A DNA stretch of 64,000 nt from Rubrivivax sp. (GCA_019635285.1 JAHBZS010000007.1:87954-151953); one strand, 5' to 3'. Positions 9,542 through 22,321 are shown, counted from the stretch's first letter. Notes: a model not told the origin generated them from the sequence alone. Numbers and translations: made by a program.

Positions 9542-10144
9542 ATGACCCGCCCCATCCTCGCCCTCGACGCCGACGGCGTGCTCGTCGACCTGCATGCCGG
9601 CTACGCCCGCGCCTGGCAGCGGGCCTTCGGCGTCGTGCCGGCCGAGCGCGACCCGCTGGCCTACTGGCCGATGGACCGCTGGGATGTCGAACGCGTCGAC
9701 GCCGAGCAGCGCTTGCTGCTGCGCGAGCAGTTCCAGCGGCCCGAGCTCTGGGAAAGCCTGCCGGCGATGCCCGGCGCGGTCGAGGCCTGTCTGCGGCTCG
9801 ACGACGCCGGCTACGAACTGGTCTGCGTCACCGCGCTGGAGTCGCGCTTCCAGAAGGCGCGCCTGAACAACTTGAAGGCGCTGGGCTTTCCGATCCGCCG
9901 CGTCATCACCACCGGGCACCAGGAGGGCGATCGCAGCCCCAAGGCCGATGCCATCGAGAAGCTGCGCCCGGTGGCCTTCGTCGACGACTACGTCGCCTAC
10001 CTGCGCGGCATTCCCACCGAGGTGCACACGGCGCTGGTGCTGCGCGCGCCCAACGGCAGCCCGAACGTCGGCAATGAGCTGAAGCTGGCCCGCTCGGTGC
10101 ATCAGGACCTGGCCGCATTTGCCACCCACTGGCTGGGCAGCTGA
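9542..10144 (+). CDS. HAD-superfamily hydrolase
   Basis: HAD-like hydrolase of 200 residues. Motif I is LDADGVLVD, with the nucleophile Asp9 and acid/base Asp11 close to the N-terminus; motif IV is the acidic pair in FVDDY. A Thr/Ser motif II is plausible in VCVTALES. The family hydrolyses phosphate esters; substrate not predictable. I chose the ATG at 9542 because the HAD motif I normally lies within the first 15 residues; the open frame upstream has no family features. It stands alone on the plus strand between unrelated genes. Confidence 0.85.
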   Translation: MTRPILALDADGVLVDLHAGYARAWQRAFGVVPAERDPLAYWPMDRWDVERVDAEQRLLLREQFQRPELWESLPAMPGAVEACLRLDDAGYELVCVTALESRFQKARLNNLKALGFPIRRVITTGHQEGDRSPKADAIEKLRPVAFVDDYVAYLRGIPTEVHTALVLRAPNGSPNVGNELKLARSVHQDLAAFATHWLGS

Positions 10145-10238
10145 GCGACCCCTCCCTCCTTTGGTGGATTTTCTCTGCGCGCCCTTGCGGCCATCATGGC
10201 CGCGAGGGCCGCAGAACTGGCCATAGGGAGACCCTGCC

Positions 10239-10493
10239 ATGATCTTCGATGAACGCAACGAAGGCGACTACCGCATCTATGCCGGCGCGCTGGAGGCGCC
10301 GCACGGGCAGGGCTACATCGCGGCGGTGGTGGTCAGCCGCGTGCAGGGCGCCGGCAGCACGCCGCGCGAAGCCTATCGCGACGACAGCCTGGCCTGCGGC
10401 TACCGCTGGCTGTCGCAGGCCGACGCGTTGAACTACGCGCTGAGACGCGCACGCGACGTCATCCGCCGCGAGGCGCATCGGCTGCACTGCTGA
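10239..10493 (+). CDS. Hypothetical protein (84 aa)
   Basis: Small soluble protein of 84 residues that I do not assign to a family. A purine-rich GGGAG precedes the ATG by about 8 bases. The sequence is mixed alpha/beta in character (YIAAVVVSRVQGAG, then an Arg-rich helix RRARDVIRREAHRLHC). It has no signal peptide or membrane segment. Its last 35 bases overlap the 3' end of the convergent WYL regulator gene. Codon use matches its neighbours, so it is probably a real gene. Confidence 0.65.
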   Translation: MIFDERNEGDYRIYAGALEAPHGQGYIAAVVVSRVQGAGSTPREAYRDDSLACGYRWLSQADALNYALRRARDVIRREAHRLHC

Positions 10494-11478
10494 GCGGGCC
10501 TTCGCCCGCGGGGTAGCTCGCCGCCGCGCGACGCAGCCGTTCGGCCACCTGGCGCTGCAGCGACGCCGGCGCCAGCACGCGCACCTGGTCCCCGTGGCGC
10601 AGGATGTCCATGCTCAGCTCGGTGCTGTCGGCGTAGGGCAGGCGCAGCCGCAGGCTGCCATCGGCCAGGGTCTGCGCCTGCTGCCGCGGGTGCCATTGTT
10701 CGGTGGCGACCCATTGCGCCGCCTCGGCGCTGAATTGCAAGGTGGCCCACTTGAGGCGCCGTCCGGCAAACACGCCGTAGCCGCCGTCCAGCTCGGCCTT
10801 CACCGTGGCCAGCGGCACGTCCTTGGCGCGCTGCTCCAGCACCGAGGCCTCGCGCACCGCGTCCAGCGCGAAGCGGCGCAACCCGTCGCTGCGGTGGCAC
10901 CAGGCATCCAGGTACCAGGTGTTGCGGTAGTGGGTCAGCCGCTGCGGCGAGACCTCGCGCCGGCTTTCGCTGCCGCGGGCGCGCGTGTAGTACAGCAGCT
11001 CGACGCGGCGGCGCTCCAGCAGCGCGCTGCCGATGCGTTCGAAGAAGCGGGCGTCCACCGGCCGGCGCGCGGCGGCGACGATGTTCACGCGCCGCATCAG
11101 CTCGCACGCCGCCGTGTCGTCGGCGCCCAGCATGCCGTGCAGCTTGTCCAGCAGCGGCTGCAGGTGGCGGCCGAGCACGCCTTCGGCCTCCAGGCCCTGG
11201 ATCAGCTGGTGCATCGTCAGCAGGGCGTGGATCTCCCGGTCGCTGAACCACAGGCCGGGCAGCTCGTGGGCGCGTGCCCGGCTGTCGCCGCCGAAGCGGT
11301 AGGCGTTGTCCAGCCGGTCGTAGACGATCGGTGCGTCCAGCCGCTCGCGCAGGTACTGCAGGTCGCGCTTCAGCGTCGCGCGCGACACCTCCAGCTCGGC
11401 ACGCAGGGTCTCGAAGTCGATGCGGCCGCGGTTGCGGATCAGCAGTTCGATCTTGTAGAAGCGTTCGGTGCGGTCCAT
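10459..11478 (-). CDS. WYL-domain transcriptional regulator (HTH + WYL)
   Basis: Transcriptional regulator of 339 residues. The N-terminus is a DeoR/HTH_11-like winged helix (ELEVSRATLKRDLQYLRE), followed by a WYL domain in the middle (about 150-230, with RNTWYLDAWCHRSDGLRRF). WYL domains bind ligands, often nucleic acid or nucleotides, and the family often controls DNA-repair, defence or metabolic genes. I chose the ATG at 11478 because the helix-turn-helix begins there; an ATG four codons earlier is possible. It is divergently arranged with the HNH-like gene downstream and may control it; that is inference from position only. Confidence 0.88.
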   Translation of the reverse strand: MDRTERFYKIELLIRNRGRIDFETLRAELEVSRATLKRDLQYLRERLDAPIVYDRLDNAYRFGGDSRARAHELPGLWFSDREIHALLTMHQLIQGLEAEGVLGRHLQPLLDKLHGMLGADDTAACELMRRVNIVAAARRPVDARFFERIGSALLERRRVELLYYTRARGSESRREVSPQRLTHYRNTWYLDAWCHRSDGLRRFALDAVREASVLEQRAKDVPLATVKAELDGGYGVFAGRRLKWATLQFSAEAAQWVATEQWHPRQQAQTLADGSLRLRLPYADSTELSMDILRHGDQVRVLAPASLQRQVAERLRRAAASYPAGEGPLSSAADAPRGG

Positions 11479-11581
11479 CGCCGGGATCATAGCTTTGGCA
11501 GGCTCACGCCATGAGCCTGTGGCCCCGGACACTGCCGTCATGCGCCGGGCAAGGGGCCTGGCGCGTCGACCGGAGCAAACC

Positions 11582-12694
11582 ATGGCCCAGACCTTCCTTG
11601 CCTTCGATTCCCCGCCCGCCGATCTGCAGACCGGCTTCGACATCGGCTGGGACCACGCCCGCCACGGGCTGCAGGCGCCGCACTCCGGGCGGGACAGCGA
11701 CGCGGTGCACCAGGGCTGGTGCGCGGGCAGGGCCTGCTTCGGCCAGCGCACGCTGACCGCATCGCGCCGCGCGCGGCTGTGGCTGGCGCTGCGCCTGCAC
11801 GCCTGGCAGCACGGCCGCGTGTTCGAGCTGGCGCAGGTGACGCCGCACTACCTGGGGCAGCTCGAGGTGCTGCGCTGCCCGGTCACGCGCCGGCCGCTCG
11901 GCGCCGCCGAGGCCTCGGTGGACCGCGTGTGCGACGCCGCCGGCTATGCCGCCGGCAACTTGGCGATGCTCAGTGCGCAGGCCAATCGCGCCAAGGCGGA
12001 CCTGGGCTGGGAAGACGCGCTGCGGCGCGCCCACCAGGCCGCGTCGCAGGCCGACGGCTGCGTGCACGGGCTCGACGCCGCGGCCTGGATGCGCGTGGCG
12101 GTGCTGATCTCCTTCGTCACGCCGCTGACGCACGAGCAGGCGGCTCGCCTGCCGCTGCGCGTGCTGCCGCCGAACCGGCTGCGGCTGCTGAATCCGGTGC
12201 AGGGGTTGCAGGCGCTGGTGACGCGCGAACTGGCACGCCCCGACGGCCCGCGGCGCCTGCGCGCACTGTCCGACCTGCTGCCCGGCGAAGCGCTGCGCGC
12301 CGACTTCGGCCGTTTTGTCAGCGCGCTGCTGCCGCGCTGCCTGGAAGCGGGCCGCGACGTGGACATGGACGCGCTGCGGCAGGCGCTGGAAGATGCCTGG
12401 GCCGACGCCCGCGTCAACCGTTGCTGGCAGCGCTTCGCGTTGCAGCTGGACGAGCCGCTGGTCGAGCAGCTGCTGGAGCGCTGCGCCGCCGCTGGGCTGG
12501 CGGGCATGCAGATGCTGCTGCACGAACGCGACACCGCCACCGAAGGCTGGGGGCTGGACACGCGGGGCCGGGTCGTCCCGCCGACGGCGCTGCGGCGCAG
12601 GGTCTTGCCAGGGACTTGCGCCGGCGCCTGGTCCGAAGGAGCGAAAATCAGCGCTTCGCGTTCGAGGATTGCCGATGGCCGTTTACCAGCTTGA
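11582..12694 (+). CDS. Uncharacterised protein with degenerate HNH/treble-clef-like segment
   Basis: Protein of 370 residues without a family I can name. Residues about 98-138 read [18 protein letters not shown], then LSAQANRAK, the order seen in HNH nucleases of the type CPxTGxPL...SxDRxxxxxGYxxxNv...N..K. The canonical catalytic His is not obvious (Arg115 lies in SVDR), so nuclease activity is uncertain. The remaining two thirds is Leu/Ala/Arg-rich and helical. I chose the ATG at 11582; the frame is open from 11468, overlapping the divergent WYL regulator start. The last 20 bases overlap the carbonic anhydrase start, implying translational coupling. Confidence 0.7.
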   Translation: MAQTFLAFDSPPADLQTGFDIGWDHARHGLQAPHSGRDSDAVHQGWCAGRACFGQRTLTASRRARLWLALRLHAWQHGRVFELAQVTPHYLGQLEVLRCPVTRRPLGAAEASVDRVCDAAGYAAGNLAMLSAQANRAKADLGWEDALRRAHQAASQADGCVHGLDAAAWMRVAVLISFVTPLTHEQAARLPLRVLPPNRLRLLNPVQGLQALVTRELARPDGPRRLRALSDLLPGEALRADFGRFVSALLPRCLEAGRDVDMDALRQALEDAWADARVNRCWQRFALQLDEPLVEQLLERCAAAGLAGMQMLLHERDTATEGWGLDTRGRVVPPTALRRRVLPGTCAGAWSEGAKISASRSRIADGRLPA

Positions 12695-13199
12695 CGATTG
12701 GGTACCGGAGATCGCCGCCAGCGCCTGGGTGGCCGACAGCGCCAGCGTCATCGGGCGCGTGCGCATGGACGAAGGCGCCAGCGTCTGGTACGGCGCCGTG
12801 CTGCGCGGCGACAACGACCAGATCACCCTGGGCCGCAACTGCAACGTGCAGGACGGCAGCGTGCTGCACACCGACCCCGGCCTGCCGTTGACGCTGGGCG
12901 AGAACGTCACCGTGGGCCACCAGGTCATGCTGCACGGCTGCCACATCGGCGACGGCACGCTCGTCGGCATCCAGGCGGTGGTGCTGAACGGCGCCAAGAT
13001 CGGCCGGCGCTGCATCGTCGGCGCCGGCGCCGTGGTCACCGAAGGCAAGGAGTTCCCCGACGGGTCGCTGATCGTTGGCGCGCCGGCCAAGGTGGTACGG
13101 CCGCTGTCGGCGGCGCAAATCGACCTGTTGCAGCATATCGCCGAGGCCTACCTGGTGCAGACGCAGCGCCATCGCCGCGGCCTCAAGCGCATCGCCTAG
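12675..13199 (+). CDS. Gamma-carbonic anhydrase family protein
   Basis: Left-handed beta-helix protein of 174 residues with hexapeptide repeats ([38 protein letters not shown]). The three metal-ligand His candidates of gamma-carbonic anhydrases are present, in VLHTD and in [13 protein letters not shown]. The family binds Zn or Fe as a trimer; many bacterial members (YrdA/PaaY type) have unknown or CO2-hydration activity. The ATG at 12675 gives the usual start MAVYQLDDW and overlaps the preceding gene by 20 bases. The hslO start follows 4 bases after its stop, so these genes probably form one transcript. Confidence 0.93.
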   Translation: MAVYQLDDWVPEIAASAWVADSASVIGRVRMDEGASVWYGAVLRGDNDQITLGRNCNVQDGSVLHTDPGLPLTLGENVTVGHQVMLHGCHIGDGTLVGIQAVVLNGAKIGRRCIVGAGAVVTEGKEFPDGSLIVGAPAKVVRPLSAAQIDLLQHIAEAYLVQTQRHRRGLKRIA

Positions 13200-13203
13200 C
13201 GCG

Positions 13204-14157
13204 GTGGACGAGCTGCATCGTTTCATGTTCGAGGGCCTGCCGGTGCGCGGGCAACTCGTGCGCCTGGGCGCCGGCTGGCGCGAGATGCTGGCGCGGCGCG
13301 CGTCGAACCCCTATCCGGCGCCGGTGCGTGCGCTTTTGGGCGAGATGGCCGCGGCGGGCGTGCTGATGCAGTCGAGCATCGAGTTCGACGGCACCCTGCT
13401 GCTGCAGGTGTATGGCGATGGCCCGGTGAAGCTGGCCGTGGCGGAGGTGCGCAGCGACCTGAGCTTCCGCGCCACGGCCACGGTGGTCGGCGCGGTGGCG
13501 CCCGACGCGCGGCTCGAAGCGCTGCTCAACGTGCACGGCCAGGGCCGCTGCTCGATCACGCTCGATCCGAGCGGGCGCCTGCCCGGCCGCCAGCCATACC
13601 AGGGCGTGGTGCCGCTGCACGGCGACCGGCGCGAGCCGCTGCAGCAGCTGTCGCAGGTGCTGGAGCACTACATGCTGCAGTCCGAACAGCTGGACACCCG
13701 GCTGGTGCTGGCGGCGGACGACCACAGTGCCGCCGGCCTGATGATCCAGCGCATGCCGGGCGACGGGCCCGGCCGCGTCTCGGGCGAGCGGCGCGAGGAC
13801 CAGATCGGCCTCAACGAGGACTTCAACCGCATCGCCCACCTGGCCGCCACGCTGACGCGCGACGAGCTGCTGACCTTGGACGCGGACACGCTGCTGCGCC
13901 GGCTGTTCTGGGAGGAGCGTGTGCAGCGCCACGAGCCGCGCCGGCCGCGCTTCGCCTGCAGCTGCGCGCGCGAGCGCGTGGCCGGCATGCTGCGGGGCCT
14001 GGGCCGCGAGGAAGTGGATTCGATCGTGCGTGAGCGCGGCGAGGTCGAGGTCGGCTGCGAATTCTGCGGGCGGCAGTACCGCTTCGACGCCGTCGATGCG
14101 GCGGCGCTGTTCGTGCCGCAGGTCGACCAGCCACCGGGGCAGGGCGCGCTGAACTAG
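13204..14157 (+). CDS. hslO: Redox-regulated chaperone Hsp33
   Basis: Hsp33 holdase of 317 residues, activated by oxidative unfolding in the cytoplasm. The C-terminal zinc centre is intact: CxC at Cys252/Cys254 and CxxC at Cys285/Cys288. The middle region has the family segment YMLQSEQLDTRLVLAA. I chose a GTG start at 13204 because it gives the standard N-terminus (xDELHRFMFE) and lies 4 bases after the carbonic anhydrase stop; longer in-frame starts would run deep into that gene. Oxidised Hsp33 binds unfolding proteins. Confidence 0.95.
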   Translation: MDELHRFMFEGLPVRGQLVRLGAGWREMLARRASNPYPAPVRALLGEMAAAGVLMQSSIEFDGTLLLQVYGDGPVKLAVAEVRSDLSFRATATVVGAVAPDARLEALLNVHGQGRCSITLDPSGRLPGRQPYQGVVPLHGDRREPLQQLSQVLEHYMLQSEQLDTRLVLAADDHSAAGLMIQRMPGDGPGRVSGERREDQIGLNEDFNRIAHLAATLTRDELLTLDADTLLRRLFWEERVQRHEPRRPRFACSCARERVAGMLRGLGREEVDSIVRERGEVEVGCEFCGRQYRFDAVDAAALFVPQVDQPPGQGALN

Positions 14158-14183
14158 CCTCGGCGCATCGGCGCATCGGCGCA

Positions 14184-14696
14184 TCAGCGCAGCTGGGCGT
14201 GCTCGCACTCGGGCACGTCGCATTTCTCGCATACCCAGGTCCAGCGCGGCATGGCGGCGTCGCGCCGGGCCAGGCGCGTCAGCAGCCCGGCGCGCGGCAG
14301 CGCGCGCTGGCGCAGCAGCGGCGTCACCGCGTCGAGCGCGGCCTCCAGCAAGGCCGGGCCGCGGCCGCGCACCGGCACCCAGGCGGCGCGCGCGGCCTGC
14401 AGTTGCAGGCGCAGGGCCGTGTCGCGGGCTTCGGCGGCGGGGTCGTGATGCGGAGAGTCGAGCGCCAACAGCAAGGTCAGTGCAACGGGGCCGGGCGGCC
14501 CTGCGGCGGCCGGCGCCGGCGCGTCGGTGCGGCACGTCACCAGCGCCTGGGCCGGCAGGGCACTGTCCGCAGGTGCCTGAAGCCAGTCGCAGTGCAGTCC
14601 GGTTTCGAAGGCCAGGCGCGATGCCAGGGCCGCGGCGAGGGCCGTGCTGTCGGCGGGCCGTGCGCCGAGCACGGCGATCACGGTGGCCTCGGCCAT
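14184..14696 (-). CDS. Hypothetical protein with C-terminal Cys/His cluster
   Basis: Protein of 170 residues at the 3' end of the pyrG-eno-ftsB run. The N-terminus (VIAVLGARPADSTALAAALA) recalls a nucleotide-binding loop but lacks a proper Walker A Lys. The C-terminus holds CxxC-x4-CxH (Cys156, Cys159, Cys164, His166) in WVCEKCDVPECEH, a plausible zinc site. It is Ala/Leu/Pro-rich between these parts. I do not recognise a family. It begins 31 bases downstream of ftsB on the same strand and is probably co-transcribed. Confidence 0.72.
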   Translation of the reverse strand: MAEATVIAVLGARPADSTALAAALASRLAFETGLHCDWLQAPADSALPAQALVTCRTDAPAPAAAGPPGPVALTLLLALDSPHHDPAAEARDTALRLQLQAARAAWVPVRGRGPALLEAALDAVTPLLRQRALPRAGLLTRLARRDAAMPRWTWVCEKCDVPECEHAQLR

Positions 14697-14727
14697 GGCG
14701 CAGGCGGTGGCCGGCCAGCCCCGCGCG

Positions 14728-15006
14728 TCAGGGACGGCGCGCGCCCAGCTGCACCAGGATCTCGTCGGGCTTGACCATGCCGAGCTCGCTGCGCGCCTTT
14801 TCCTCGACCATCTCCAGGCCTTCCTTCAGGTCGCTGACTTCGGCGCTGAGCCGCTGGTTGCGCAGCCGCGCGGCGTCGTTGGCCTGCTGCTGAGCCTGCA
14901 GCTGCATCTGCAGCTGCACCACGTAGCTGCGTCCGCCCTTGCCGGCCCACAGCTCCGCCTGCACCAGCGCCAGCAGCAAAAGCAGCCCCGCGGGAATGAG
15001 CTTCAT
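14728..15006 (-). CDS. ftsB: Cell division protein FtsB
   Basis: Small bitopic divisome protein of 92 residues. An N-terminal membrane helix (about residues 3-20, LIPAGLLLLLALVQ) is followed by a Gln/Leu-rich coiled coil (about 28-75) and a DUF/DivIC-type end (KARSELGMVKPDEILVQL). FtsB binds FtsL and FtsQ in the periplasm and links them to septal wall synthesis. The ATG at 15006 begins directly before the membrane helix; the frame is open upstream without features. Location just downstream of eno (here with two lipoprotein genes inserted) is the usual proteobacterial order. Confidence 0.92.
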   Translation of the reverse strand: MKLIPAGLLLLLALVQAELWAGKGGRSYVVQLQMQLQAQQQANDAARLRNQRLSAEVSDLKEGLEMVEEKARSELGMVKPDEILVQLGARRP

Positions 15007-15013
15007 GACGAGG

Positions 15014-15436
15014 TCATTTGCAGAAGGCCGGGCCGGACTGACAAGGGACCGGCCCCGTGTCGTTGCCGGAGTCCCTGAAGCCGCCCAGAATGCTCCGGTT
15101 GGCCACACGCGCGTTGTAGGCGTCGACCACGCGCTTCAGCAGTTCCGGATTGTTCTCGCCCTGCTGCGTGAAGCGCACGCGGATGGCGCCATCGTGCTGC
15201 GGCGCCAGCGTCGCCGTGATGCTGTCGCCGTCGAGCGTGCCGACGATCAGGCCGTTGCGCCGGTCCTGCACGCCGACGACCATCTTCTGGTCGGACATGG
15301 CGCCGAACGCGGCATTGAAGGTGCGGTCGAAGCTCAGCTGGCTGTCGTCCACGGCGCCCAGCGGCTGCGTGCTGCAGCCGGGCAGCGCGCCCAGCGTGGC
15401 GATCAAGCTCAGCCCGAGCAGGTGGCGCCTGTGCAT
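15014..15436 (-). CDS. Hypothetical lipoprotein (tandem paralogue 1)
   Basis: Predicted lipoprotein of 140 residues with a signal peptide and lipobox LPGC (Cys21). The mature domain has the pattern FDRTFNAAFGAMSDQ...QDRRNGLIVGTLDG...VRF, shared with the gene immediately upstream (FDRAYDAALGALSDQ...QDRAGGSVVGTRG...VEF). The two are therefore tandem paralogues. The conserved beta-rich core, possibly of a small outer-membrane or periplasmic domain, is not something I can assign a function. It ends with CQSGPAFCK, a possible disulfide tail absent from its partner. It lies 7 bases before ftsB. Confidence 0.82.
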   Translation of the reverse strand: MHRRHLLGLSLIATLGALPGCSTQPLGAVDDSQLSFDRTFNAAFGAMSDQKMVVGVQDRRNGLIVGTLDGDSITATLAPQHDGAIRVRFTQQGENNPELLKRVVDAYNARVANRSILGGFRDSGNDTGPVPCQSGPAFCK

Positions 15437-15441
15437 CGCGG

Positions 15442-15786
15442 TCAGCGGCCCATGCGCGCGTGGTAGGACGCGAGCACGCGCTGCGAGATGTCGGCGTCCT
15501 GCGGCTGTTCGCCGCTGGTCTTGAACTCCACGCGCGTCGTGCCGTCGGCCTGCGGACGCACCGTGGCGGTGACGGTCAGCGGCCCGCGCGTGCCGACCAC
15601 GCTGCCGCCGGCACGGTCCTGCGCGGCGATGCGCAGGCCCTGGTCGGACAACGCCCCCAGCGCGGCATCGTAGGCGCGGTCGAAGGTGCTGGGCCCGTAG
15701 CTCACCGGCGCGGGGTAGGGCGCGGCCGGGTAGTAGGCGCAGCCGCCCAGCAGGGCCAGCGCCAGCAGCACGGACAGGCGACGCAT
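15442..15786 (-). CDS. Hypothetical lipoprotein (tandem paralogue 2)
   Basis: Lipoprotein of 114 residues with signal peptide and lipobox LGGC (Cys16), followed by a Pro/Tyr/Ala linker (YYPAAPYPAPVSYG). The folded part resembles the next gene downstream (15014-15436), including SDQGLRIAAQDRAGG versus SDQKMVVGVQDRRNG. The ATG at 15786 is the first Met before the hydrophobic core. It sits 14 bases downstream of eno and 5 bases upstream of its paralogue, so all are likely in one operon. Function unknown. Confidence 0.82.
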   Translation of the reverse strand: MRRLSVLLALALLGGCAYYPAAPYPAPVSYGPSTFDRAYDAALGALSDQGLRIAAQDRAGGSVVGTRGPLTVTATVRPQADGTTRVEFKTSGEQPQDADISQRVLASYHARMGR

Positions 15787-15800
15787 CGGCAGCCTTGGGG

Positions 15801-17426
<1,626 letters not shown>

Positions 17427-18284
17427 TCAGCAGCTGAAGTCATTCTCAAGCAGCGGCTGGGCCTTGACGACGCGGTCCAGCGCCAGCAGCTGCTCGAGCA
17501 GTGCGTGCATGTGCTTCAGCGGCACCGCATTCGGCCCGTCGCTCAGCGCCTTGGCCGGGTCGGGATGCGTCTCCATGAACAGGCCCGCGACGCCCACCGC
17601 CACCGCGGCGCGCGCCAGCACCGGCACGAACTCGCGCTGGCCGCCCGACGTGGTGCCCTGGCCGCCGGGCAGCTGCACGCTGTGCGTGGCGTCGAAGACC
17701 ACCGGCGTGCCGGTCTCACGCATGATCGCCAGGCTGCGCATGTCGGAGACGAGGTTGTTGTAGCCGAAGCTGGCGCCGCGCTCGCAGGCCATGAAACTGT
17801 CCTCGGGCAGGCCCTTTTCGCGGGCCGCGTCGCGCGCCTTGGCGATGACATGCTTCATGTCGTGCGGCGCCAGGAACTGGCCCTTCTTGATGTTCACCGG
17901 CTTGCCCGACTGCGCCACCGCGCGGATGAAGTCGGTCTGCCGGCACAGGAAGGCCGGCGTCTGCAGCACGTCGACGACCTGCGCCACGGCGGGGATCTCG
18001 GCTTCGCTGTGCACGTCGGTCAGCACCGGCACGCCGAGCTCGCGCTTCACCTTGGCCAGGATCTGCAGGCCGCGCTCCATGCCCGGGCCGCGGAAGCTGC
18101 TGCCGCTGGAGCGGTTGGCCTTGTCGTAGCTGCTCTTGAAGATGAAGGGGATGCCGAGCGCCGCGGTCATTTCCTTCAGCCGGCCGGCCACGTCGATCTG
18201 CAGCGTCTCGCTCTCGACCACGCAAGGCCCGGCGATCAGGAACAAAGGCTGGCGCAGGCCGACCTCGAAGCCGCACAGTTTCAC
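17427..18284 (-). CDS. kdsA: 3-deoxy-8-phosphooctulonate synthase (KDO-8-phosphate synthase)
   Basis: KdsA, 285 residues. It condenses phosphoenolpyruvate and arabinose-5-phosphate to KDO-8-phosphate for the lipopolysaccharide core, confirming a Gram-negative host. Motifs include IAGPCVVES near residue 18, [22 protein letters not shown] and a [13 protein letters not shown] stretch. The Asn in SYDKANR points to the metal-independent type. It lies 28 bases downstream of pyrG and just upstream of DUF1330 and eno. Confidence 0.97.
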   Translation of the reverse strand: MKLCGFEVGLRQPLFLIAGPCVVESETLQIDVAGRLKEMTAALGIPFIFKSSYDKANRSSGSSFRGPGMERGLQILAKVKRELGVPVLTDVHSEAEIPAVAQVVDVLQTPAFLCRQTDFIRAVAQSGKPVNIKKGQFLAPHDMKHVIAKARDAAREKGLPEDSFMACERGASFGYNNLVSDMRSLAIMRETGTPVVFDATHSVQLPGGQGTTSGGQREFVPVLARAAVAVGVAGLFMETHPDPAKALSDGPNAVPLKHMHALLEQLLALDRVVKAQPLLENDFSC

Positions 18285-18312
18285 TGCATCTCCTTGGCCT
18301 TGCGGGCGGCGC

Positions 18313-20408
<2,096 letters not shown>

Positions 20409-22289
20409 GTGTCCCCTCATTCAACACTGCGTCCCGCGCGGCTGCTGCTGGCCTGCGCGTCCCTGACTTCTTCATTGCCCGTCTGGGCCCAGGCCCAGGC
20501 CACGCCGGGCTCGGCCGTGCAGGTCATCGGCACGCGCGCGCCGACGGCGCTGAACCGCATGGTCGCCGACGTCGTGGTCATCGACCGTGACCGCATCCGC
20601 GCCACCAGCGCCGATTCGCTGGAAGACCTGCTGCGCCGCGAGGGGGGCATGCAGCTGTCGCGCAACGGCGGGCCGGGCCAGAGCGCCAGCGTGATGATCC
20701 GCGGCAGCGCCGCCAGCAACACGCTGGTGCTCATCGACGGCGTGCGCATCGGCTCGGCCACGCTGGGCCAGACCGACCTGGCGGCCATCAGCCTGGCGCA
20801 GGTGGAGCGCATCGAGATCATGCGCGGCCCCGGCTCCAGCCTGTACGGCGCCGATGCCATCGGCGGCGTGGTCAACATCGTCACGCGGCGCGGTGACGGC
20901 GCGGCCTATGTCAGCGGCAACCTCGCCGGCGGCAACCACCGCTCGGGTGAAGCGTCGGTGGCCGTCAGCGGCTCCACCGAGGCCTTCGACTACGCGCTCG
21001 GCCTCAGCGGCGAGACCAGCGATGGCGTCTCCGCCGTGTTGCCTGGTGACCTGTTCGGCGTCTACAACCGCGACGACGACGGCTTCTCGCGCTATGGCCT
21101 GTCGCTGGCCGGCGGCTACAGCTGGCAGAAAGGGCAGCGCATCGGCCTGAGCTACAGCGCCAGCCGGCTGCGTTCGCAGTTCGACAGCGCCGAATACCCG
21201 CCGCCGAACTTCGCGCCCGATGCGTCGCCGGACTTCCGCAACCGGCTGACGACGCAGCTGACGACCCTGCAATACCAGGGCACGCTGTCCAGCGAATGGG
21301 CGAACCTGCTGCGCGCGTCGTACCAGACCGACCAACTGCAGTCCGGCGCCAACGTCGTCAGCCGCTACGACACCACGCGCCGGCAGCTCACCGCGCAGAC
21401 CACCTGGACGCCGAGCGCGCAGCACCAGTGGGTGGCGGCGGTGGACCTGCTGACCGAGTCGATCCACAGCAGCGACTACCAGGCGCCCGAGCGCGACAAC
21501 ACCGGCCTGATCGTCGGCTACACCGGCCGCTTCGGCGCGCAGAAGCTGCAGGCCGACCTGCGCTGGGACCACAACTCGGTCTACCAGAACCAGACCACCG
21601 GCAAGCTCGGCTGGGGCATGGACCTGTCCGAGAGCTGGTCGGTGCGCGCGGTGGCCGGCACGGCGTTCCGCGCGCCGACCTTCAACGACCTGTACTTCCC
21701 CAACTTCGGCGTCACGACGCTGCAGCCCGAGCGCTCGCGCAGCGTCGAGGCCGGCCTGAACTACCAGGCCGCGCAGAGCTCGGTGGCGGCCACCGCCTAC
21801 TACAACAAGGTCTCCGACCTGATCGGCTACCAGCCCGACCCGAACCAGTGCCCGCCGGGCCTGAACTTCGGCTGCGCCGCCAACACCAGCCGCGCGCTGC
21901 TGCAGGGCCTGACCCTGCAGGGGCTGCAGCAATGGGGCCAATTCCAGTTCACGCTGGCGCTGGACTGGCTGAATGCCAAGGACACCGATACCGACCAGAC
22001 CCTGCCGCGCCGCGCGGCCAACCAGCAGACGCTGGCGGTGGACTGGAACGAAGGCCCGTGGCAACTGGGCGCCACGGCACTGCGCGTCAGCCAGCGGCCG
22101 GACGCCGGCGTGATGCTGCCGGCCTATGCGCTGCTCAACCTGAACGCGCGCTGGCGCTTCGAGCGCTTCTGGCAGATCGAGGCGCGGCTGCAGAACGCCT
22201 TCGACAAGGACTACCAGCCGGCGCGCGACTATCAGGACGTGGGCCGGCAGTTCTGGCTGGGCTTGCGCTACGACGGCAAGGGGCTCTGA
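20409..22289 (+). CDS. btuB: TonB-dependent vitamin B12 receptor
   Basis: Outer-membrane TonB-dependent receptor of 626 residues. A signal peptide (RLLLACASLTSSLPVWAQ) precedes a TonB-box-like VQVIGTRA, a plug domain with SLEDLLRREGG, RGSAASNTLVLIDG and EIMRGPGSSLYGADAIGGVVNI, and a 22-strand-type barrel. Plug sequence, size and the upstream cobalamin riboswitch all support BtuB. I chose the GTG at 20409 because GAAAGG lies 9 bases upstream and the signal peptide follows; a GTG at 20382 in the same frame is the alternative. It converges on mobA. Confidence 0.92.
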   Translation: MSPHSTLRPARLLLACASLTSSLPVWAQAQATPGSAVQVIGTRAPTALNRMVADVVVIDRDRIRATSADSLEDLLRREGGMQLSRNGGPGQSASVMIRGSAASNTLVLIDGVRIGSATLGQTDLAAISLAQVERIEIMRGPGSSLYGADAIGGVVNIVTRRGDGAAYVSGNLAGGNHRSGEASVAVSGSTEAFDYALGLSGETSDGVSAVLPGDLFGVYNRDDDGFSRYGLSLAGGYSWQKGQRIGLSYSASRLRSQFDSAEYPPPNFAPDASPDFRNRLTTQLTTLQYQGTLSSEWANLLRASYQTDQLQSGANVVSRYDTTRRQLTAQTTWTPSAQHQWVAAVDLLTESIHSSDYQAPERDNTGLIVGYTGRFGAQKLQADLRWDHNSVYQNQTTGKLGWGMDLSESWSVRAVAGTAFRAPTFNDLYFPNFGVTTLQPERSRSVEAGLNYQAAQSSVAATAYYNKVSDLIGYQPDPNQCPPGLNFGCAANTSRALLQGLTLQGLQQWGQFQFTLALDWLNAKDTDTDQTLPRRAANQQTLAVDWNEGPWQLGATALRVSQRPDAGVMLPAYALLNLNARWRFERFWQIEARLQNAFDKDYQPARDYQDVGRQFWLGLRYDGKGL

Positions 22290-22321
22290 ACGGGTCGAGT
22301 GCAAACGACAAGAAATCCGCC

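Noticed and set aside
10433-11251. 272-residue minus-strand frame over the WYL regulator
   Set aside because: Arg/Gly/Ala-rich shadow; the WYL and helix-turn-helix motifs are in the other frame.
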